A stretch of DNA of 64,000 nucleotides from Microscillaceae bacterium (GCA_011390205.1 JAABSX010000011.1:1-64000); one strand, 5' to 3'; counted from the stretch's first letter, positions 37,954 through 46,739 are shown. The notes: generated from the sequence alone by a model not told the origin. A program made the numbers and translations.

Positions 37954-40023
37954 ATGACAAATATATCTCTTTTACGTCGCTTAATTGCTTGGTATGCTTT
38001 ACTTTTTTTGGCTTTAGGCTTGGGGGTGAGTGGCATTTACTACCAGCTCTATCACCTAAGACAGACCACACGCCAAAAAGTAACACAATACCAGTCTGTG
38101 CAAAGTACAGCATTGAACCTAGACTCAGAGTTGAGTTATGCTGCTTACCTAGGCTACAATTATCTGCTGCTAGAGCACGAATATATCTCGGCAAGGGCAA
38201 GAGGAGTCTGGGAGAATCGCCTAGAAATGTACACAGACTCACTCAGCAGACTGGCTATGGGCATCAAAGATAAAGAAACACAACGAAAAGTAGTGCAGGT
38301 CAGGCGTGATTTGGTACTGCTGCAAGAGCAATGGGAAAGTTTTTTTAAGGGAAGATTTGCATCCCCCAAAAGTGAAAATATACGGCTCAGTGAACTAGAC
38401 AAAGATTTTGACCTCAGACTCAATAAAATCAGACTAGACCTCCTCAATATCTCTGGAAGCCAAGAAACAAACTTGAAATTTGCCCTACAAGCAGTAGAAA
38501 GGAGTGCCCAACGCTCACGTGATATGAGTCTAATAGCCATTGCAGTGGCGTTTTTTGTGGGTATAATGATTACTTACATTCTACTCAAACAAGTGCTAAA
38601 AGAACAAAAACGCATGGAGGCATATGTCAAAGAACTCTTAGACGGAGAGCTACCAGCGCCTTTGCCAGAAACTTACAAAGAGACGGATTCTCTCCGAAAA
38701 TACCTCATCGAGCTCCGAAACAGCTTTGTCAGACTCAGAGACTTGGCAGAGCAGGTCGGCAAAGGTGAATTTGATACGCACATTCGTGTCTTTGCAGACA
38801 AAGGCTTGCTAGGAAAATCTCTAGCAGAGATGGGGGAGAGTTTACAGCTCATCGCTACCGAAAACCGCCGCCGAAACTGGTTCAATGAAGGTTATGCACA
38901 GTTTTCTGAAATACTCAGAAATAGCCAGCACGAAGACAAAGATTTTTATGAGGCAGTTCTTAGCTATCTTGTGGGCTACTTGGATATTCAACAAGGAGGA
39001 ATTTTTGTGCTGGATGAATCCTCAGAAGAAGAGCCCAAGCTTATCTTGAAATCTGCTTATGCCTTTGGCAGGAGTAAATACCCCGATAAATCTTTTAGAT
39101 ATGGAGAAGGACTGGTAGGCGAAACTTGGAGAGAGGGAACACTCAGAATACTGACAGAAATACCTGAAAAATACGCAGAAATTACCTCAGGATTAGGAAA
39201 ATCAAAGCCCAAATGTATCTTGCTTGCTCCACTGATTACCAATGAAGAGCTGGTAGGGGTGCTTGAGCTAGCTGCTTTTCAGCCATTTGAAACTTACCAA
39301 ATAGACTTTATCAACAGAGTGGCCGAAAGCATTTCTGCTACCATTGCCAGACTAAAAGTAGATGCTGAGACTAAAGAACTCCTCAATGAGTTTAGGCTGA
39401 TGGCAGAGAAAATGACCGCACAAGAAGAAGAAAACCGCCAAAATATGGAGGTACTTATCGATACTCAGACACAGCTCGAGCAGAAAGCACAAGAAATGCA
39501 AGCCCAACTCAAAGCCCTCGATAATTCTTTCATCAGAATGGAACTCAACAAACAAGGGCAGTTTACAAAAGTCAATGAACTTATCTCAAAAATAGCTGGC
39601 TACTCCGAGGATGAGCTCCTGGGCAAGCATTTTAGTATCTTGTTAGGGAGCAAAGGCATGGATGAAAATGCAGAAAGAGAGTGGATTAGTGTCTTGGGTG
39701 GGCAATATGTACAAGGCGAATTTAAAAGATATACCAAATCAGGACAGAGATTTTGGATTTATGAAGTGATTTACCCTATTTTTAACAAAGACGGAATCAT
39801 TGAGGTCATCAATATAGTAGGATATGACATCACCAAGCAAAAAGAACAAGAACTGAAAATCAAAGAACAACTCAGCGAACTACAAATGAGCCGCCGAGAT
39901 GTAGTCAATAGAATCCGAGAAGTAGAGGGAAAAGCCCGCAACCGAATGGAAAAAATGAAACTTGATTTCTTGGAGCAGTTGCAAGAAAAAGAAAGAATTA
40001 TCTTAGAACTAAAATCCGATTAG
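37954..40023 (+). CDS. Membrane HAMP-GAF-PAS signalling protein without kinase domain
   Basis: I use the ATG at 37954 (a TTG at 37933 is less likely), giving 689 residues. Order: TM1 (about 10-30), a helical periplasmic domain like those of chemoreceptors (35-185), TM2 (about 195-215) and a HAMP-like linker to about 300. A GAF domain (about 315-455), a coiled coil (460-520), a PAS domain (about 520-640, with GYSEDELLGKHFSILLG) and a final coiled coil follow. No HisKA, HATPase, GGDEF or methyl-accepting domain follows the PAS. It may signal through a partner; none is adjacent. Confidence 0.88.
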   Translation: MTNISLLRRLIAWYALLFLALGLGVSGIYYQLYHLRQTTRQKVTQYQSVQSTALNLDSELSYAAYLGYNYLLLEHEYISARARGVWENRLEMYTDSLSRLAMGIKDKETQRKVVQVRRDLVLLQEQWESFFKGRFASPKSENIRLSELDKDFDLRLNKIRLDLLNISGSQETNLKFALQAVERSAQRSRDMSLIAIAVAFFVGIMITYILLKQVLKEQKRMEAYVKELLDGELPAPLPETYKETDSLRKYLIELRNSFVRLRDLAEQVGKGEFDTHIRVFADKGLLGKSLAEMGESLQLIATENRRRNWFNEGYAQFSEILRNSQHEDKDFYEAVLSYLVGYLDIQQGGIFVLDESSEEEPKLILKSAYAFGRSKYPDKSFRYGEGLVGETWREGTLRILTEIPEKYAEITSGLGKSKPKCILLAPLITNEELVGVLELAAFQPFETYQIDFINRVAESISATIARLKVDAETKELLNEFRLMAEKMTAQEEENRQNMEVLIDTQTQLEQKAQEMQAQLKALDNSFIRMELNKQGQFTKVNELISKIAGYSEDELLGKHFSILLGSKGMDENAEREWISVLGGQYVQGEFKRYTKSGQRFWIYEVIYPIFNKDGIIEVINIVGYDITKQKEQELKIKEQLSELQMSRRDVVNRIREVEGKARNRMEKMKLDFLEQLQEKERIILELKSD

Positions 40024-40338
40024 CCACACAGTAAAGCCTAAAAACAAGCCCTGTATAAAGAATCTTGCCCCATATTACTTTATTTGAGTATCTGAGCAGA
40101 ATTTATTTTGATATATAAAAGACATGTACTAACTTCGCACTGCGAATTAGCAATTTCAGCTCCTTCTGAATCCCCCAGATTAGAAATAAAGCAAGGGTAG
40201 GTAGTCGAGCGATTTGTGCTGGTTCGCTTTTTTTGTTTCTTAGCTCTCCTTGTTTCATCTCCCATTCTTTCATTTAGTTTTGAGAATATCTGTATCTTTG
40301 CCCATATTTAATTTTTCACGATTATTACTTTTTGAGAT
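40024..40338. other. Non-coding spacer, 315 bp, with candidate -7 element
   Basis: I see no gene here; a 61-codon minus-strand frame has no family features. TATCTTTG at 40293-40300 matches the TAnnTTTG element 39 bases upstream of the transaldolase gene, without a good TTG partner. Confidence 0.4.
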
Positions 40339-40995
40339 ATGAAGTTTTTTATTGATACAGCAGACCTAGATGAAATCAAAGAAGCCAATGATTTTGGCGT
40401 GCTAGATGGCGTTACTACCAATCCCTCCTTGATGGCTAAATCAGGAATCAGTGGCAAAGACAACATTATGAAGCATTACTTTAAAATCTGCGAAATGGTA
40501 GATGGAGATGTAAGTGCCGAAGTTATCGCTACTGACCTAGCAGGGATGATTAGAGAAGGCGAAGAACTAGCCGAAATTCACCCCAACATCGTCGTAAAAA
40601 TCCCTATGATTAAAGACGGTGTAAAAGCCCTCAAATACTTCTCAGAGCAAGGCATCAAGACCAACTGCACGCTGGTATTCTCGGCAGGCCAAGCCCTGCT
40701 GGCAGCCAAAGCTGGAGCTACTTATGTATCTCCTTTCATCGGTAGGCTAGATGATGTAGGCTCTGATGGCTTGCAACTCATTGCTCAGATTGTGCAGATT
40801 TACCAAAACTACGGCTTCGAAACAGAGGTCTTGGCCGCCTCCGTAAGGCACACGATGCACCTACTGCATTGTGCCGAAATAGGTGCAAATGTAGTTACCT
40901 GCCCACTCAATGTCATCATGGACTTGCTCAAACACCCACTTACTGACATTGGGCTTGAGAAATTTCTCAGTGATTTCAAAAAAAGCAATGCCTAA
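40339..40995 (+). CDS. Transaldolase, small TalC/FSA type
   Basis: A 218-residue TIM-barrel aldolase of the small transaldolase subfamily. The N-terminus [20 protein letters not shown] and DGVTTNPSL are diagnostic. The Schiff-base lysine is Lys87 in VVKIPM. By family it moves a dihydroxyacetone unit between sugar phosphates in the non-oxidative pentose phosphate pathway, or splits fructose 6-phosphate; the sequence alone does not settle which. It is a single gene with a hairpin downstream. Confidence 0.93.
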   Translation: MKFFIDTADLDEIKEANDFGVLDGVTTNPSLMAKSGISGKDNIMKHYFKICEMVDGDVSAEVIATDLAGMIREGEELAEIHPNIVVKIPMIKDGVKALKYFSEQGIKTNCTLVFSAGQALLAAKAGATYVSPFIGRLDDVGSDGLQLIAQIVQIYQNYGFETEVLAASVRHTMHLLHCAEIGANVVTCPLNVIMDLLKHPLTDIGLEKFLSDFKKSNA

Positions 40996-41629
40996 TCTAT
41001 CTATTTTTTACTAAATAGACAGACTAGCACTCAATCAGATGGTTGCACAGCCCTAGTTCAGAATAAGCTATGCAACCGTCTTTGTTTGGCTTGTGTTGGT
41101 ATCATTGATTACTGACGGCAGACTTACCCACCATCCGTTGGTGTTTGAGAAATAGTGCCGCAACTTGATGTTTGTTTATCTCCAATAAAGCCATTCCGAC
41201 ACCACCTGCATAAAAAGTGATAAAGAATATGATAAGAATTATCAATCTAATTTACAATTGTCGTAGAATCCCAGTCGGTCATATGGAAATCTAAAGGTGT
41301 ATCAAGAAACTAACGCAATAAAGCAGATGCCCACGGTATAATAAAATGACAGGGACTGTTTCGTCAGGTCATAGCACCTTACCCACAGCAGCAGTTGTTT
41401 TGAGCAAAACACTCAAGATGCTCAGCCTTGCAATCGAGAGGGCCTCCATGATACCAGACACTCCATAAAATCTCAAAAATAAACTGCCCTCCCCTACTTC
41501 ACTAAAACCTTGATTAACAATAGCTTACAAATAAAATATTATAATTTATGACCCATATCTTTCTAAGAACATCATCTTAAGTAATATTTTTTATATATTT
41601 AGGCAAAAAACTGAATACGATAAACAAAT
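40996..41629. other. Long non-coding spacer, 634 bp
   Basis: Apart from the hairpin at its start, I see no convincing gene. A minus-strand frame at 41102-41245 (47 codons, TTG start, one hydrophobic segment followed by a polar tail) could encode a small membrane peptide but has no support. Base composition here is less AT-rich than in most spacers, consistent with a decayed gene. Confidence 0.45.
41038..41088 (+). terminator. Hairpin after transaldolase gene
   Basis: An approximately 14-bp stem (41038-41051 with 41067-41080, one mismatch and one wobble) is followed by TTTGTTT. It lies about 40 bases after the stop. Confidence 0.65.
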
Positions 41630-42703
41630 ATGACTATGCCCGAAACCTTAGATATTTTAATACAACCTGTTGCCCAATCACGCATTGAAGAAGTAGATTT
41701 TCAAAACTTAGTGTTTGGGCGTACTTTCTCCGACCACATGTTCATCGCCGAATATGACCAAGGTCAGTGGCAAGATTTAAGAATCGTGCCTTATGGCAAA
41801 ATAGGGCTAGACCCTGCCCTGATGGCATTGCATTACGGGCAATCTATCTTTGAGGGGATGAAAGCCTTTCGCACTGATGAAGGAAAAACAGTACTCTTTC
41901 GCCCCGAAAAAAACTGGGCAAGGATGAATAAATCTGCTCGAAGAATGTGCATGCCCGAACTGCCCGAGGAGGTCTTTATGGGAGGAATCAAACAATTGAT
42001 ACAGATGGACCAAGCTTGGATTCCTACACAAGAAGGCTCTAGCTTATACATCCGTCCGTTTATGTTTGCAAGTGATGAATACATCGGGATGCGTCCTTCC
42101 GAAAAATATTTATTTGTCGTGTTTACTTGCCCTGTAGCAGCTTATTATGCCAATCCTGTGCGTGTCAAGATTGAAAGTCATTTTGTGAGAGCAGCCGAAG
42201 GAGGCATCGGCGCAGCAAAAACTGCTGGTAACTATGCAGCCTCGATGTATCCCGCACAGCTTGCCCAAAAAGCAGGCTATGATCAGCTCGTCTGGACAGA
42301 TGCCAAAACGCACGAATTTGTAGAAGAATCTGGCACTATGAACCTAGGCTTTGTAATCAATGGGAATTTTATAACCCCACCCACAGGAGATACCATCCTA
42401 GACGGAATCACCAGAATGAGTGTGCTACAGCTTGCCAAAGATTTTGGACTCGGAGTAGAAGAACGCAGAGTATCTGTCAAAGAAATCATACAGGCACACC
42501 AAAACGGACATTTAGAAGAGGCCTTCGGTATCGGTACTGCAGCCACTATCTCACCAGTGCAGTGCATAGGCTATGAAGGGCAAGACTACGAACTTGCTCC
42601 ACTGACTGAACAAAGCTTTGGGATGAGGGCAAAAAAATACCTGACTGACCTGTGCAAAGGAAGGGTAAAAGACAATCATAAATGGATGACAGAAGTAGCC
42701 TAG
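41630..42703 (+). CDS. ilvE: Branched-chain amino acid aminotransferase
   Basis: A PLP fold-type IV transaminase of 357 residues, acting on Leu, Ile and Val and their 2-oxo acids. The PLP lysine is Lys197 in AAKTAGNYAAS, and the cofactor-binding region EESGTMNLGFVINGNFITPPTGDTILDGITR follows. The GTAATISPV segment near the C-terminus is also typical of the eukaryote-like group II BCATs. Other ilv or leu genes are not nearby. A strong terminator follows. Confidence 0.94.
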   Translation: MTMPETLDILIQPVAQSRIEEVDFQNLVFGRTFSDHMFIAEYDQGQWQDLRIVPYGKIGLDPALMALHYGQSIFEGMKAFRTDEGKTVLFRPEKNWARMNKSARRMCMPELPEEVFMGGIKQLIQMDQAWIPTQEGSSLYIRPFMFASDEYIGMRPSEKYLFVVFTCPVAAYYANPVRVKIESHFVRAAEGGIGAAKTAGNYAASMYPAQLAQKAGYDQLVWTDAKTHEFVEESGTMNLGFVINGNFITPPTGDTILDGITRMSVLQLAKDFGLGVEERRVSVKEIIQAHQNGHLEEAFGIGTAATISPVQCIGYEGQDYELAPLTEQSFGMRAKKYLTDLCKGRVKDNHKWMTEVA

Positions 42704-42744
42704 AAAATCTCTCTGCTTTCTATCTTCACCTTTCAATAAAACAA

Positions 42745-42787
42745 AAGACACGCTGCTCCTCCAAAAAAGTAGCGTGTCTTCTTTTTA
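42745..42787 (+). terminator. Terminator after ilvE
   Basis: A perfect 10-bp stem (42745-42754 with 42771-42780) is followed by C and five T. It lies between ilvE and the J-domain-like gene and argues against the longer start of the latter. Confidence 0.85.
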
Positions 42788-42828
42788 TACGTTGCACCTA
42801 TTTTTACAAACATTCACTACCCCAAAAT

Positions 42829-43875
42829 ATGCCTGACAAGAATACAGCGCTCATACCCCAATTTCAGCAAAAACAACACAAGAAATTAAGCAAAGAAGAA
42901 ACTTATTTTAATGAAAGGGTACATCAGATTAAAGAACTCAAAGAATATATCCAAAAAGCTAAAGACATCACCGATGAGTTTGACAGACTCAATCAGACAG
43001 AACTTATGCCCATCTTCCATAAAATCACCAAGCAAAAAATTAAGTTTATTCAGATTTTAGATAAAAATTACTCGTCCGATTTTTTCCGAAAAAAAGAGAA
43101 AGAAAAAATAGCTTGCCTTATCTTAGATGAGATAGACCAACTACCAGATTTAGCCCCTGATTTAGAGTCTATCAAACAGAAATATGCAGACCTTGGCTAC
43201 CTGACAAACACAGCAAAGCCACCCAATACAGAAGATACACCCACACAAACTGCCAATGATGATGCGCACGATGATTTTTTGTTTGATGACTTTTTTGATG
43301 CCCTCTCACAAGAAAAAAATGACCACCACACAAGAAAAATAAATAAGTCATCAGAAAAACAAGTGAAAAAATCAGAAAATGAAAAACAACTCAACAAGAC
43401 CATACGAACACTCTACACCGAACTCATCAAAGTGCTGCACCCCGACCGTGAAAGTGATGAAGAAATAAAACTAGCAAAAACCGAAATCATGAAAAATGTG
43501 ACGGAGGCATACAAAAAAAGAGATTATTTTGGACTCATGCAGTTACAAATAGCATATCTACAAGGACTGGGAGGCAAAAATCTACAAGAAACACCCAAAG
43601 AAACCCTCCAGCAATACAATAAAATCTTGCTCAACCAAAAAAAAGCACTCGAAACAGAATGGAACAGACTAAGCAGCCCCCGCTCTGCTTTAGGTACGCT
43701 CATAGGGGAGGCCGTCAAAAATAAAAGTTATTTGTACTATAAAATTAATATGGAAAAATCACAAATGAAAAAACACATCCAGCAGCTAAAACACAATAAT
43801 TTACTCTTTGAGCAAGATAAAAGATACATCACTCAGTATTTAGAAAGCATAGACTTAGATGATTTTGAGGATTAA
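42829..43875 (+). CDS. J-domain-like protein
   Basis: With the ATG at 42829 the protein has 348 residues; the frame extends upstream to 42682 but that part overlaps ilvE and its terminator. The N-terminal 125 residues are charged and helical, then comes an acidic linker (about 130-165). A J-like helical pair follows with an HPD motif at 204-206 (LYTELIKVLHPDRESDEE), then AKTEIMKNVTEAYKKRDYFGLMQLQ. The C-terminal third is again coiled. HPD in J-domains stimulates Hsp70 ATPase. The unusual internal position suggests a DnaK co-chaperone of unknown client; this is inference. Confidence 0.75.
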   Translation: MPDKNTALIPQFQQKQHKKLSKEETYFNERVHQIKELKEYIQKAKDITDEFDRLNQTELMPIFHKITKQKIKFIQILDKNYSSDFFRKKEKEKIACLILDEIDQLPDLAPDLESIKQKYADLGYLTNTAKPPNTEDTPTQTANDDAHDDFLFDDFFDALSQEKNDHHTRKINKSSEKQVKKSENEKQLNKTIRTLYTELIKVLHPDRESDEEIKLAKTEIMKNVTEAYKKRDYFGLMQLQIAYLQGLGGKNLQETPKETLQQYNKILLNQKKALETEWNRLSSPRSALGTLIGEAVKNKSYLYYKINMEKSQMKKHIQQLKHNNLLFEQDKRYITQYLESIDLDDFED

Positions 43876-43893
43876 AAACGCTCCACTATAAGT

Positions 43894-43932
43894 CATAAAA
43901 AATGGGCTGCCAGTCTAACCTTCCGACAGCCC
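43894..43932 (-). terminator. Terminator after the Asp-anticodon tRNA-like gene
   Basis: On the minus strand a 6-bp GC-rich stem (43927-43932 with 43904-43909) is followed by a run of six T. It lies just after the tRNA fold at 43935-44007 and suggests that the tRNA region is, or was, a transcription unit. Confidence 0.6.
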
Positions 43933-43934
43933 GA

Positions 43935-44007
43935 TACTAACAACAGGAGTTGAACCTGCGTCCCTCTGCGTGACGGGCAGAAGCTCTACCAACTGAGCTA
44001 TGTTAGT
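43935..44007 (-). tRNA. tRNA-Asp(GTC)-like, non-canonical (C33)
   Basis: The minus strand folds into a full cloverleaf: 7-bp acceptor (ACTAACA with TGTTAGT), D stem GCTC/GAGC, anticodon stem TCTGC/GCAGA, variable GGGAC, T stem with loop TTCAACT, and discriminator A. The anticodon loop is CCGTCAC, giving anticodon GTC (Asp), but base 33 is C where U is nearly universal. A73 and an A1-U72 pair are also unlike usual tRNA-Asp. CCA is not encoded. It may be a diverged, non-standard or decaying tRNA. Confidence 0.6.
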
Positions 44008-44066
44008 GGTGCTGCCAATGCAGCGATTGATTTTTCAGGGCATCTACCCCCACTTTTTACATTGTC

Positions 44067-44156
44067 GCCTTTGCTCTGCCACTGAGCTATGCCCCGATAA
44101 ATTAGAATGAAAGTACATAAAGTCGGGGCACATGGAATCGAACCACGGCACCAGGC
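44067..44156 (-). other. tRNA halves in reversed (permuted) order
   Basis: Reading the minus strand, first comes a 3' half (44156-44123): GCCTG, GTGC, T arm CGTGG-TTCGATT-CCATG and acceptor strand TGCCCCG plus A. After a 26-base spacer comes a 5' half (44096-44067): acceptor strand CGGGGCA, TA, D arm GCTC-AGTGGCA-GAGC, A, AAGGC. The acceptor strands pair over all 7 bp and GCCT pairs with AGGC, so together they make an almost complete tRNA, but in permuted order. No anticodon loop can be read. Alternatives are two tandem, partly deleted copies of one tRNA. Both are inference. Confidence 0.5.
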
Positions 44157-44571
44157 AATTGGTAGTTTGTAGATTATCAAGAAAAACCGTTAAGTCTTAC
44201 ACTACGGAACGAAACACTGAGGCTTATCTCTGGAAAGTTTTGTTACATCAAATCCCAGAAGTTTATTTGACAATAAATCAAAAGCTGAGGCTATTTCCGT
44301 GAGTACAAAATTAAGTAAAAATATCATATAATTTTAGTCGAGTCATCACTCAAAATATATAAAGTAGATTACATTATCCATTTACTTGTGTTTGTGATAA
44401 AAAATAAGTATCTTCATAATGGATTTAGAGAAGAAGTAACAGTATAATTTTGTTTTAGAAAAGTTAAGCATTGATTTTATCAAAACAAATTTACCCATTC
44501 AAATCGTTTTGTGTATTGTGTTTTTCTATGTCACTTATCACCACCGTTTGAATATTAAGAGAAAGACAATT
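44157..44571. other. Non-coding spacer upstream of the tRNA-like region and the protease gene
   Basis: No gene is recognised. The stretch 44157-44330 is unusual in base content compared with the AT-rich part after 44330 and could hold the leader of the minus-strand tRNA-like unit. TAATTTTG at 44445-44452 matches the -7 element for the plus-strand protease gene, without a clear TTG. Confidence 0.4.
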
Positions 44572-45813
44572 ATGAAGAAAATATTCATTCCTTTGCTACT
44601 TGCTTGTGGGCTTCTTTCTCTTAGCCTGCCTGCCTCCGCACAGTTAGACTTTATAGGCTTTCACTTTAAGTCTGATAAAAGAAAAAAGGTCAGTTTTGAC
44701 TTTGAGTTGCACAATAATTTAATGGTAATTCAGATAGCTGTCAATCATTTAGATACACTCAACTTTGTGGTAGATACAGGAGTAGGCTATACACTTATTA
44801 CTGACCCTGAAGTGATGAAGCAGCTCAATTTGATTTGCTACAGACAGATACGAGTAGCAGGTGCAGGAGTAGGCGAAGAGCTACACGGCTGCATCACCAA
44901 TGTAAAATCCATTGGTTTTGGTGGGATAGAATCTGTCAATCATAACCTAGTGGTGCTAGAGCGGGATGTGCTGCATTTGTCTAGGTATGCAGGCACAAAG
45001 ATTCACGGACTGATAGGCTATGATTTATTTAGCCGTTTTGTAGTAAAAATAGATTATACCAGAAAAAGAATTACCTTCTATGACCCGCAGCACTTCCGAT
45101 ACCAAGGGCGGGGTGAGCGTTTTCCTTTAAGCATCGAAGAGATGAAACCCTACATACAGGCAGAGGCAGTCCTCTCCGCTGGCAATACTCCCCTGAAGCT
45201 TGTCATAGACACAGGAGCAGGACACTCTCTCTCACTTGAACAGGGAGCACACCCTAATATTCAGATTCCGAGCAATCACATCTCGTCTAGCCTAGGTATG
45301 ACACTCAGTGGCATGGTGCAGGGAGCCATAGGGCGGGTTCAAGAGTTTAGGATTGGCTCTTATGAGATGCAAAAAGTAATTACTTCTTTTCCTGATTCTT
45401 CTTCTATGAGGCACATCAAAGGCATTCATAACAGGCAAGGAAACCTAGGCCTTGGTGTGCTCAGAAGATTTTTATTGATTTTGAATTACCCACACCAAGA
45501 GCTCATCTTGAAGCCCAACAAGCACTTCAAAGAACCTTTTGAATTTAATACCAGTGGCATAGACCTCATAGCCGATACGCCAGATTATAAAATTATCAAG
45601 ATAGGTGCAGTCAGAGAAAACTCCCCCGCCGACGAGGTAGATGTCAGAGCCGGAGATGAAGTCATTTCTATTGATAATTATGTCTGCAGTCAGTTAAGCC
45701 TAAATGAGGCATATAAAATACTCAATAAAAAAGAAGGTCGCAAAACACTCTTGCTGATTAGGAGAAAGGGCTATTTACTAATGAGAGAAATTAAACTTAG
45801 GCAACCTATCTAG
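44572..45813 (+). CDS. Retropepsin-like aspartic protease with C-terminal PDZ domain
   Basis: The ATG at 44572 gives a 413-residue protein with a clear signal peptide (about 24 residues, ending ASAQ). Two aspartic protease half-domains follow, with VVDTGVG (Asp68) and VIDTGAG (Asp213), so both catalytic Asp are present in one chain. A PDZ domain at about 330-413 (ENSPADEVDVRAGDEVISID) closes the protein. This architecture is common in Bacteroidota and is expected in the periplasm or at the surface; substrates are unknown. It is convergent with rpmB, with a shared hairpin. Confidence 0.9.
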   Translation: MKKIFIPLLLACGLLSLSLPASAQLDFIGFHFKSDKRKKVSFDFELHNNLMVIQIAVNHLDTLNFVVDTGVGYTLITDPEVMKQLNLICYRQIRVAGAGVGEELHGCITNVKSIGFGGIESVNHNLVVLERDVLHLSRYAGTKIHGLIGYDLFSRFVVKIDYTRKRITFYDPQHFRYQGRGERFPLSIEEMKPYIQAEAVLSAGNTPLKLVIDTGAGHSLSLEQGAHPNIQIPSNHISSSLGMTLSGMVQGAIGRVQEFRIGSYEMQKVITSFPDSSSMRHIKGIHNRQGNLGLGVLRRFLLILNYPHQELILKPNKHFKEPFEFNTSGIDLIADTPDYKIIKIGAVRENSPADEVDVRAGDEVISIDNYVCSQLSLNEAYKILNKKEGRKTLLLIRRKGYLLMREIKLRQPI

Positions 45814-45820
45814 AGGCACT

Positions 45821-45850
45821 AAAGCCCAATAAAACGAATTATTGGGCTTT
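45821..45850. terminator. Shared hairpin terminator between protease gene and rpmB
   Basis: A perfect 11-bp stem (45821-45831 with 45840-45850), beginning with AAA and ending with TTT, lies between two convergent genes. T runs are short on both sides. Confidence 0.65.
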
Positions 45851-45889
45851 GGGATTTTGGCCAACCAGCCAGTGTCTTCTATCAAAGGT

Positions 45890-46138
45890 TTAGAGCTTTA
45901 CGTGGCTCAAACGACCCGCAGCTTTTGCTTCTTTGATGACGATTTCAATACCTTTTTTATTAATGGTACGAAGTGCTTGACTTGATACTTTTAATGTAAC
46001 CCACTCACCCGAACTTGGCAAGAAGAAACGCTTCTTGTGTAAGTTAGGATAAAACTTACGACGGGTTTTATTATTTGCGTGAGAAACATTGTTTCCTGAT
46101 TGGGTGCTTTTTCCAGTAATTTCACAAACTCTTGCCAT
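45890..46138 (-). CDS. rpmB: Ribosomal protein L28
   Basis: An 82-residue 50S protein: [29 protein letters not shown] at the start and the [13 protein letters not shown] segment near the end. There are no CxxC pairs, so it is the zinc-free form. The usual partner rpmG (L33) does not follow it here. Confidence 0.96.
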   Translation of the reverse strand: MARVCEITGKSTQSGNNVSHANNKTRRKFYPNLHKKRFFLPSSGEWVTLKVSSQALRTINKKGIEIVIKEAKAAGRLSHVKL

Positions 46139-46283
46139 GATGCTATGATTTTTTTATGACGAAATCGAAAATAGTGTGCAAATATAGTAAATCTTTTGAT
46201 TTTATCTAAGCCTTGGCTCAAAAAGATAAGGAACTGCTCCAAAACTCAGCAACTAAACCTCCATCATCTTGTCTTCCATTGCA

Positions 46284-46739
46284 TCAAGATTGTACTTCGG
46301 GGCTAATAAGCCATTCCATTGCCTTTTCTATCTCTTTAAAATGCCTGCTAAGCATGGTGCTTTTTCCGAGTTTCTGCTCTTGTGCTTTATAAATAGATTG
46401 TAAGGATATTTTAGAAGATAACTCAGCATAGAATCTATCGGAGAGAACCACCGCAGTACGTGTAGATTTTGCGAAGGGAAGCCTGTCTATTGCCAAGAGA
46501 GACCAAGTCTCTTTAAACCACTTCACACCATCAGGTGGAAGCACTTTTAAATCACGCTCATCATTGAGCCATTTGGTGATTTTGTACTCCTCAGCAGCAT
46601 CTAGTGCATTGAGCCATAGTTCTTGTAAAATCCCTAAAGGCGGTGCACCAGTAGCACGGATGACAAGTATATTTTCATTTTCTAGCAATTCTAAGGTATA
46701 GCATCGGTTTTCAAAAAGTGGTTTTGGAGTTTCTTTCAT
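46284..46739 (-). CDS. Conserved hypothetical protein, STAS/SpoIIAA-like fold possible
   Basis: With the ATG at 46739 (MKETPKPLFENRCY) it has 151 residues; upstream ATGs at 46751 and 46799 would add a hydrophobic stretch. Features are an N-terminal beta pair (TLELLENENILVIRATG), then helices with WLNALDAAEEYKITKWLND and RTAVVLSDRFYAELSSKIS, and a C-terminal helix. This layout resembles small SpoIIAA-like or PAS-regulator-associated proteins of Cytophagales. I do not recognise the family securely and give no function. Confidence 0.65.
   Translation of the reverse strand: MKETPKPLFENRCYTLELLENENILVIRATGAPPLGILQELWLNALDAAEEYKITKWLNDERDLKVLPPDGVKWFKETWSLLAIDRLPFAKSTRTAVVLSDRFYAELSSKISLQSIYKAQEQKLGKSTMLSRHFKEIEKAMEWLISPEVQS

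Noticed and set aside
42682-42828. Longer N-terminus of the J-domain-like protein
   Set aside because: It overlaps the end of ilvE and runs through the ilvE terminator; the ATG at 42829 is better.
44060-44160. Permuted (two-piece) tmRNA
   Set aside because: The 5' half carries a normal 4-bp D stem and the tmRNA signature GGAUUCGAC and an ALAA-type tag are absent; the acceptor also lacks the G-U pair.
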